Assembly (NCBI GenBank): GCA_013365325.1
Contig: JABVXV010000421.1
Span: 1-46,574, forward strand
Origin: Dipetalonema caudispina
Lineage: Eukaryota; Nematoda; Chromadorea; Rhabditida; Onchocercidae
Reading direction: 5' to 3'
Length of the DNA: 46,574 nucleotides
Positions 39,201-46,574 of the stretch are shown here, one piece after another (within the stretch, counting starts at the first letter, position 1; each line of letters begins with the position of its first letter). The notes under the pieces are model-generated. The model ran no database searches and had not been told where the DNA came from. It saw nothing but the letters and a program-made list of their open reading frames with translations. A program made the position numbers and the translations under genes.

Positions 39201-41714
39201 CAAACCACATATTTCGTTTCGTCATCTATCAAAAGTGGTATATCCAACAATTGTTGAAATCCATCCTTCATTTTATCAGTATCATTTAAGCAATATGCGG
39301 TAAGAATAAAATTAAGTGCCGTATTATAATTACCCTTTTCATTCATACAGTGCTCAAATGTACTGTCTGCTTCATCATATTCACCGCATTTGATAAATGC
39401 AACACCAATATTATTCAGTATTTTGATCCTATAAAGATATTTTTACTTTTCATTTTCCTTTCAATTTTCAAATTTTTCGTTTTTTTCTTCTTTGAATCGA
39501 AATTTTGCTCTCTTTTTTTTTCGTTTACAGTTTTGTAAAATAAAAAAGTTAACATTATATGATACGAAAGGGTTGATTTAAATTAAATAAAGGAAGAAAT
39601 ATATGCATACATGTCAAAAATTAATTTAGATAAATGCAAAAATTTTTTTCATCAATATTTCTTCATTGCCATTAATAATTATCATCAAAAGAAATGCAGT
39701 TATTATTTGGGATACACAAAAAAATTTGAAAAAAGAGCAAAATTAAACAAACAATATTTATAGCTTTAGCAATAATATTTCTCTGTCTCTTCCTTTTTCT
39801 ATTTCTCTCCCTCTCTCCCACATATAGTTTAATGTATTCGTTGTAAATTGTAAAATTATTTTACCTGGTATTTTTTTGTGAATTTGGTATTTGATCTAAA
39901 GCAATTTGATAAAGTTTGATAGCTTTTTTGTAATCTTTCTGTTTGAAGTAAATATTAGCAATGTTCGCTTTTAAACGACCCGAATTCACAAACATTTTAT
40001 TTTTCACAATCATTTGATAAGTATTCAACGCTTCCATCAACAAATTATTCGCCATATACTGTAAGTTGTTAAATTTTAAAAATTATTTCAATTTGTTATC
40101 ACTAATTATTGTTTCTAAAATATTTCAATAATTAAATTCGAAATGTTTAAAGACAAAAATAGAATAATCCAACCCATAAAACTCACAAACAATTATTTAA
40201 AGCAGATTGTATTTATGGAATTAGAAATTAAACTCAATTATTACGCATACCTGATGAGCTAAATTGAATAAAACTGTAAATGTAAGATCTAGATTGAGTT
40301 GTTCTACAATAGATAATTGTTCACGCATCTTTACAATCGTACGTTCACGTCGACCCGCTTCTTTAGCTTTTTCAAGTGCCTGTAAAGTTTCATTTAAAAA
40401 AGCTTTGCTTCATTAATTAAATATTCATTGTTGTTCATTGCAATTATAATACAGCCTGGCTAAACATCAGAGAAACATATTTTAGCCTAAAGTTAGAATA
40501 GTTAAAAATAGGCATTATCGATTGATTAGAATAATTAATACCTATTGCAAATGCATAATCATGAAGTAATAATAAACATTATAACAATGATAACAATAAT
40601 AGTAATAGTAATGACCTGTTTCATATCGCCCTTTTCCCATGCAAAAATACTTTCTTTCAAGAGCTCATTTACTTTTTGCTCCATTTGACGACATTTTTCT
40701 TCATTACTTATCTCGGGCACTTTTTCCGTCATGCTCATCTTTAAAGGATTGAAAGATGTCCCTAAGGAAAATAAATCAATAATGCATCATCATCCACTAT
40801 AGATCCTTATGGCCAGAAAAATAAGTGGAAAGAACAGGAAATTTTCAAGAGCAAATTTTGATCGGAATATCGATGGAAGAATTCTAGCCTAATTAGCTGT
40901 GGAAGAGATTTATTCGCATTTCACACATATGAAAAAAAATTTAGCATCATTTCACTTAAAGTATTAATGTACCTCGACCAGCCGACGAATAACCAGCACC
41001 TCGTACGGCGGTCATTGGTACGCTTGGCTCAATTCTACGTCTTGAACCGATGGAAGATCGTAACATAATACCACCCATTGTATCAGGACCAAATCTATGA
41101 CTTGATATTATATTATTAACGCGACTGATAGGTGTTGTTGCAGGTATGATTCCTAGTCGTGACATTGGACTTTTCTGAAAAATTTGTTAAAAATATAAAA
41201 TTTGTTTCTAATTTATTTTCAATCTATTTAGGATGTATCAAAAAATTTTGTGCGAACGTATCGTTTGAAGTTTACTCGAAATTTATGTTTCAGTCAATTC
41301 AAATTGATTTGAAGATTAAAATTAAAATAATTCAAGTAATTTTTTTTTTCAAATCTATGCCTCGATAAAGAAGGAATAATTTCTTCATCCTACGATCAAT
41401 TTGAAATAGAGAAGAGTTAAAAAAAAACATTTGATATCGGTCGTCTACCATAGCTTGATTTAGCTACAGCTTCTTGGAAAACTTGATCGTCAAGGACATT
41501 CTGCAAATTTGATTTAATTTATATTTCACAGGAAAATTTTTGTTTACTTAAAATAATGAAACATCACTGAAATGGGAAATTCCTTCGTTTTGCTATCGTC
41601 ATTTCAAACTTAATAATTGAGAAATAATTAAAAGATTTGATAAGCAAATGCCCCATTTACCTGAATATCATATGCGTGATCATAATCGTTGAAACCTTCG
41701 TAACGATCATCCAT
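33272..41714 (-). CDS. osm-5: Intraflagellar transport protein 88 (IFT88/Polaris/OSM-5), 18 exons
   Basis: Core TPR protein of the IFT-B complex, needed to build and maintain cilia; in C. elegans it acts in ciliated sensory neurons. Exons (some ends approximate): 41661-41714, ~41432-41503, ~40970-41172, ~40618-40762, ~40252-40381, 39867-40058, ~39209-39427, ~38492-38629, ~37914-38040, ~37637-37712, 37184-37347, ~36571-36711, ~36107-36259, ~35410-35525, ~35032-35142, 34844-34911, 34345-34453, 33272-33609; about 850 aa (human about 824-833). The N-terminal signature is EGFNDYDHAYDI, then SSYGRRP and VPMTAVRGAGYSSAGRG. TPR repeats follow: ALNTYQMIVKNK, NIYFKQKDYKKAIKLYQIAL, KILNNIGVAFI, SVDRYNANALVNRGNIFFV, LSKLANIYDAAGDKSQAFQ, YRYFPSNISTIEWLGAYYI, and KWQLMMASCLRRSGNYQKA. 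The tail has NDPLGPAPPRPRTG and ends FDESLLPE, like the vertebrate ...DDLLPE. All junctions I followed close in phase. The ATG at 41712-41714 (MDDRYEGF) matches the family start. An X-box-like site lies 50 bp upstream. Confidence 0.96.
33680..33915 (-). mobile_element. tRNA-derived SINE-like element in the last IFT88 intron
   Basis: Reading the minus strand, a perfect Pol III A box (TAGTGTAGTGG, 33895-33905) is followed after 32 bases by a near-perfect B box (AGTTCGATTCC, 33852-33862), which is the spacing of a tRNA gene. The acceptor and T-arm bases do not pair, so it is not a functional tRNA. The sequence downstream to about 33680 is of higher complexity and GC than the surrounding intron, which suggests a tRNA head plus unrelated body, the layout of a SINE. 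The 3' boundary is a guess, and no second copy was seen in the window. The alternative is an isolated tRNA pseudogene. Confidence 0.5.
34020..34195. repeat. ATT/ACT triplet microsatellite with a 56-nt perfect palindrome
   Basis: A tract of TTATTA, CTATTA and ACTACT triplets in the last IFT88 intron, starting with GCTGCTACT-type triplets near 34020. Bases 34132-34187 are a perfect palindrome of 28 bases per arm, centred between 34159 and 34160 (ACTACTACT then AGTAGTAGT). It can form a spacerless cruciform or, in RNA, a hairpin. Confidence 0.9.
35893..35919. repeat. Perfect 10-bp inverted repeat (hairpin) in an IFT88 intron
   Basis: ATAATCCTGA (35893-35902) and TCAGGATTAT (35910-35919) are exact inverted copies with a 7-base loop. 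It lies in an intron that is longer than its neighbours (35526-36106). No transposon ends or flanking duplication could be seen, so it is recorded only as a structure. Confidence 0.7.
38880..39135. repeat. Diverged repeats built on GATATCCGTTACTGAT in an IFT88 intron
   Basis: The phrase GAATxATATCxGTTACTGATxAT recurs many times (near 38890, 38908, 38928, 38989, 39033, 39098). A longer unit of about 170 bp is also doubled: CCGTTACTGATGATTATTT...CTTAAACATTATAATTA near 38930-38970 and CGTTACTGATAATAATTT...TTTAAGCATTACAATTA near 39100-39140. The copies have drifted apart. It is non-coding and sits in the intron between the exons ending ETKY and starting DQQDFL. Confidence 0.65.
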
Positions 41715-41763
41715 TTTCGAACTGCTCAACGAGAACAACGATACCCTCTTTATGTCATTGCTT

Positions 41764-41777
41764 TTCACCATGACAAC
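41764..41777 (-). promoter_or_regulatory. X-box-like site (RFX/DAF-19 target) upstream of IFT88
   Basis: On the minus strand the bases read GTTGTCATGGTGAA. Against the X-box consensus RYYNYYATRRNRAC this matches at every position but the last (A for C). It lies 50 bp upstream of the IFT88 start codon on the coding strand, within the range where nematode ciliary genes carry X-boxes. C. elegans osm-5 is a known DAF-19 target. The motif and distance are seen in the sequence; the function is inferred. Confidence 0.6.
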
Positions 41778-42860
41778 AACGCCATCCAATGCAGAAGTAT
41801 AAGGCCTTTCGCATGCCGGAACTATTAGCAATTGAATCACAATCACATCTAACAAAAGCAAATTATCGATTTAAACCTATACTCAAATACTAAAATATGA
41901 AATTCATCCCAAACATAGTATAAATGAATTTATTACGCTTCAGTATTCTCAAACTTGATGCTAAAATGTGGTATATTTGATATTATTGATAAATGACACT
42001 AATTACCAGATTCCTTTTGAAACATCGACAAATATATTTTCAGTTTTTTTGTGACATCCATTATTATTTTTATGCATGATTTTAAATTTTAATTTTCATG
42101 CGCCATTATTACATTTTTTTTAAAGTTCCATATTTGAGTACGCTATTTGAATAGAAATTTTCTATTTAAATACAATTTTTGCTCACCAATTTCTCTTCTA
42201 ATGTTCCAATATTATGTTTGACATTAAATGACATATAATTTCTGGTTCGAACTAATTTTTGAAAGCTTGAAAAATTTTTATAAAATATGAGCTCAAAAAT
42301 TCATGATTTCACAATTGTATGTGATAAAAAACAGATGTATTCTGATTTCTTTTTCTGGATAATAAAAGATTACCGACCTATTAAAATTTTAGAGCAGTAT
42401 ACTCATGCGAAATAATACATCTTCTTCACGTGATAATACAAACAAGCGTTTCTCTAATCTGTTCATGGCACTTTTTCCAAAAATTTTTCGAATTTTTACG
42501 CTGAAAATTTATCTTTAATCAATGGGGCATAAAAGAAGCGATTAAATTTTACAGCCATAATTGTAATTATAATAAGTAATATCTTCCAGATTAAAGGAAG
42601 CTAATAAGTTATGAAAATTGTTTTTAATATATTATAATTTTTCCACTCTCGCTGTTTCATTGTTAGCAGTAATCCGTTATTAATCAAATTACTAGCTCCT
42701 CTTCGGTTTCGTTATGAATAACAATCTAAACCAGTTTTGGAAATTCAGATGAGTGCATTACATGTTTCTATTTTTCCGGTAAAGTAGAAGGTAGAAATCT
42801 GTGTTTATGGAAGAAACTTTTGAAGCATAATTTAGATGTTTAAATTATTACTTTGTACAT

Positions 42861-43098
42861 CATCTTAAGAGATATCTTTGTATCGGAAGTATCAACATTT
42901 TCGGGAAAGCATTCCGCGTAAACATGAAATACGAGTCCAATAAATCCATTGATCATGCATCATTTTCGGAAAATGAATGAAGATATTTCCGAATTCATTT
43001 CGCTCGGAACATTTTGTGATATTGATGGAATAAGAATTGAGCCAATTTCCGATTTACCTCAAGCTATGGGAGCAAACTTCATTTCGACAAAAAAATAA
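42861..43098 (+). pseudogene. Possible frameshifted gene fragment
   Basis: Two overlapping + frames of good protein style follow each other. The first runs through FGKAFRVNMKYESNKSIDHA to a stop at 42978. The second begins at 42973 (MNEDISEFISLGTFCDIDGI) and ends at a stop at 43096-43098. Base use here is less AT-biased than in the flanks. One frame change near 42975 would join them, which suggests a decayed coding fragment. I do not recognise the family, and chance cannot be excluded. Confidence 0.25.
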
Positions 43099-44637
43099 AT
43101 TTTGTGGCCCAGAAACCAGTTTCCAGTAAGCGTATACTGTCTTAATGATAGCATTTTATTACCGTATTATTATCAGTAATAAAAAAATTTGTAGCAAAAT
43201 GACATAGGCTTGGCTTAAAATCATTTTCAAATTCTTGGATAATGTAAAAATCCTAATCTCGAAAGTTAAAGAGTTCTCACTTTTTTTTTTCTCTGGTAAA
43301 GGTTTCAAATGGATATTTGCAATAAACATTCCATAGCGAAAAACATAAATTGGATACAGATACATCTCTATCTTCAATCACGATACATGATATTCTCAAT
43401 CCTCCACATTATCTATCACTAAACAATATTATCAGTCGTTTATCATTTCTAAGCCTTACATAGAAGCGTTTCCTTAAACGTGTCGAATCATAGATTTAAT
43501 ATGTAAATTTGAATAAAATTTCAGCATTTGTGTATTTTCATTATCCTCTACAAAAATGTAAACTTTGTATCTGAATATTTCGCTAAATAAATGTAAAAAT
43601 TATCCAAACATATTAGAATTAGTAAAGATTTCTTTCATTTTGCCTTTACATCATACAAGTATTATGATATTTATTTTATCAAAGTGTTAGAAATATGCAA
43701 TTACAATCATAGTAATGAACTGTTTTAAACCATCCAATTTATGCCAATGATAACAATTTATTAGCAATATTTTAATTGCAAATTATGGGAAAGCAATGAA
43801 TATTTAAACTCGATAAAATGAATTCAAATTTCAAAACTAAATGCGCTAATTTCTTTTGAAATGAGTTTCCTAAATTTCGATACCATGAAAATTTCGAAAA
43901 TTACCTTTCCACGTTAAGTTCTAGTTACAATGTCATATCGACTGGTTTTGTGAAGAAATCTTCTGTAAAAGGTATACAGACAGCTTAACTAACCGATAAG
44001 TGAAATCTATGGTTGGTAAATTCGTTTGTCCCTTTCGAGATGATCCATGTACAATCACTGTCGTCTGCTGCATCTGATTGAAATTCAAGATGCACTGGGC
44101 TGCTCAGCAGTTTTGGCAAGCGCATTGGAAAATACCAATCCTGATACATTTGTATTTTTAAGTTTAAATTTCACTGCGGCATTCGTGGTGATACTTTTTT
44201 GCTTGACGAAAAAGATATACGAAATACTGTCGATTAACAAACACAAATTGTTTTGAACAGTTTTTCGTGAAAAAGATATAAGACGAAAAATGGTATAAAA
44301 GATATAAATAAACGCAATTAACGCAAAATGAAGTAAATGATCTCTGACTTTTTTCTACCAAAAAGATTTTCAATTGTGCAGTTGGAGCAAGTTGAGGAGA
44401 AGGGTGCTTTGAAAGCATAGAAGATAATTACTGCTAATTGTTCTTGATAAAGTTCGACTACCATTGATACCATATGTTTGGAGGGCAGTTTATTGTAAAA
44501 CTGGGAAACGTCCCTGGTCATAACTGATGTAACAGTAACTACAAGTTGAGTCAAGCAACGCAAGTACTTCCTTATTTGCGAAAAAATTACTGATTTCATT
44601 TTAGGCCCCAGTTAGTGATCCTCGAAAAGATCGAATG

Positions 44638-45050
44638 GTGTAATATGCGAGGCAAACATTTTAATGGAAAATCATCATCCTGCAGTTGCAAAAATTGTCG
44701 CTTTTGATCGTTTGACAATGCGAAATGTCTCATTGCCACTGTTCAAATTAAAATGCATGTTCTTTGATCAATTAATACACTCAGAAGTCTACTATCAATC
44801 TTCATAGTTGCAAAAAATGGTCAACTGTAATTTGCTAGTGATGCGGAACTGTCCATCGATAATCATCGAAGCACTCAACCATGCTGACAAATTGATGTCT
44901 TCCATTTCTCATCTTTAGATTTGCAAAAATGTGCATTTTTAATTGATTATTAACACACAAATGCCCAATTATCACTTCTCAAAGTTGCAAAAACAACAGC
45001 TGCAATCTGCTAATGAAGTTATTAGTCCCTTATTCTTTAAGTTTAACATC
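44638..45050. repeat. Diverged tandem repeat, unit about 60 bp, about 7 copies
   Basis: The phrase AGTTGCAAAAAxTG appears at 44684, 44806, 44930 and 44983, and an alternating phrase TTTGATCxxTTxACAxTGCxxAxTGTC appears between them. Units of about 55-63 bp can be laid out from 44638 to about 45050. Copies match only loosely, so this is an old satellite-like array. No coding sense. Confidence 0.55.
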
Positions 45051-46574
45051 TACTTGTCTTTGTATAGCATTAATTAGATTAATATTGCTAAATTAACTTA
45101 ATGGAGAAAGAAAGTGGCTAAAATTTGTAGAATAATTTTCCATTTGTCATCGCTTCTCAAAATTAAATAAAAAAGCGGAAGAATTATATTCATCAGCTAA
45201 TTTGTTTACACACAGATATATATATATATTTGTGCATCGAAGATGAGATAGTGAAAGCCTGAAAATTTGTTATGTATTTATCTACTCTTTCACATGTTAC
45301 CAATATTAAAGTATGCATAAATTTTATAAAATTAATAAAATTACTGAATTTTGGAAACGTGGACCCAGCAGCTACTTTTATAAAACATGCACGCGAAATG
45401 ATACGGTGCATGCAAATGATAGCACGTAATGAATGTTAAGAATAAACACTTTCCATGTTAACGTTACCATATCATCGAGACTAATTAAATACTGGAAATG
45501 AAAAAAAAAAACTCAGAAACAATCACCAAATAGGAAACTAAAAAATGAGGATGAAAAAAGAAGATGGTTTCAGAAATAATTCCTATTATTTGTTTCAACT
45601 GTTATTAGTGATGTTACCAAACAACGGTATATTCTCGACTATTACGTAGAATTGATGAGTTTTTGCAAAGCAGACTTAAATTGTGCAATAGAAAACGCCC
45701 TAAAATTTTTAAGGGGAAAATTCTTATTTGTCTAAAATATCAAAGAAAATAAAGTTTTATCGCTTTTTGATCATTTTCATAAAGTAATAAAGTTGCACAC
45801 CAAGCTGTGCTTATATGCATATTCTGTTTGAATATATTTTGGGAAGTTATCGTTTAAAAATTTATGTTTCTAAAAGAGACAATGGAAGAGGTGTCGTGAA
45901 AGTGTTTTGCGTTAGGAATTGGAAATATGGGAGAGTTGATTTTTTGTGAGGTTAAGATTTTGTCGTAATGAATTTCATTCGCCACAACTAGTCTATAATA
46001 CAATCGAGATGCGAATATTGAAATCACAATTGATTGTTTTATTAACTGTACAATAGTAAGGAAGGTATCAGACGGTGAGTAGGTATTGGTAGTTGACAAA
46101 GTTTGTTGTAATTTGGAGATTGGGTAGGAAGCGCCACTTTTCGAGCTAACGATTAGAGCAAAAGGATCCCCACAATTGATAATAACCCCTAACAATATTA
46201 CCAGCATTGTTCATAAACTAATCATAAGGCCGGAAATACTCGTGTGTGAATTAGTTCCCCGATATTTGCTATTGAAGTTTGGTAATCGGTGACAAAGATG
46301 AGAATTAAACATCGCATCGTAACATTCATTTGTGTTCGGTGTAAGCGCTAAATGATTAAAGAAAAGTTCTACACATTTATATTAAAATTATTTCGGTTTT
46401 TTTCGACAGAAGGTACATTTTCAGTTTATGGAAATATCTAATTTGCGATGCATAAAATTTTGTTATTCAAATGTCCCACTCAAATGTCATTTCGTTATGT
46501 GATCATAACTTACTTTTCAACGAATCTTGCCCAAATTCACCAATCTCTTCCTCATTATGAATCAAGAAACTTCT

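Larger units (their letters stand above)
41715..46574. other. 4.9-kb region upstream of IFT88, no gene assigned
   Basis: AT-rich sequence in which I find no exon chain with family similarity. The longest single frame is on the minus strand at 45854-46207 (117 aa, starting MLVILLGVIINCGDPFALIV), hydrophobic at first and without a recognised motif. A 69-aa + frame at 44047-44256 has mixed composition (EIQDALGCSAVLASALENTN) followed by a hydrophobic stretch. Either could be an exon of an unrecognised gene, but nothing nearby extends them. The region also holds the X-box-like site, the pseudogene-like frames at 42861-43098 and the repeat at 44638-45050. Confidence 0.5.

Noticed and set aside
44318..44599. 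Minus-strand ORF (93 codons) in the right-hand region
   Set aside because: No recognised motif, and the frame has no supporting exon neighbours; treated as chance.

Overview
The window looks like nuclear DNA from a nematode, most likely a filarial or other spirurid. It is AT-rich. The genes are broken into many small exons with GT-AG introns whose 3' sites read TTTTCAG, TTTTAG or similar, and two genes have such a site just upstream of the ATG, as expected for spliced-leader trans-splicing. The genus assignment is inference from protein style and composition; no species-specific marker was found.

Five protein-coding genes can be rebuilt by joining exons whose phases close. From left to right: (1) a receptor-type guanylate cyclase on + (370-12830, about 24 exons) with signal peptide, ligand-binding ectodomain, one membrane span, pseudokinase and intact cyclase domain; (2) a condensin kleisin subunit on - (14073-22928, about 25 exons, about 1,250 aa), the NCAPH/DPY-26 type; (3) an erlectin (ERLEC1/XTP3-B) ER lectin with two MRH domains on + (24921-28553, 10 exons); (4) prefoldin subunit 2 on + (30489-32102, 3 exons); (5) the intraflagellar transport TPR protein IFT88/OSM-5 on - (33272-41714, 18 exons). 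Genes 1/2 and 4/5 are convergent, 2/3 are divergent, and 3/4 are in tandem. The last 4.9 kb (41715-46574) has no gene I can support. It holds the IFT88 promoter, a diverged tandem repeat and a few unexplained short reading frames.

The genes do not form one pathway. IFT88 and a receptor guanylate cyclase both belong to ciliated sensory neurons in nematodes; erlectin and prefoldin act in protein quality control; condensin acts on chromosomes. The most useful points for a second look are: an X-box-like motif 50 bp upstream of the IFT88 ATG; a tRNA-derived SINE-like element in the last IFT88 intron; a perfect 56-nt palindrome in a triplet-repeat tract of the same intron; a long unassigned insert in the condensin kleisin; a candidate GC-AG intron in the cyclase; and several families of diverged intronic and intergenic repeats. 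I saw no bacterial gene, virus, CRISPR array or rRNA, and no intact tRNA.
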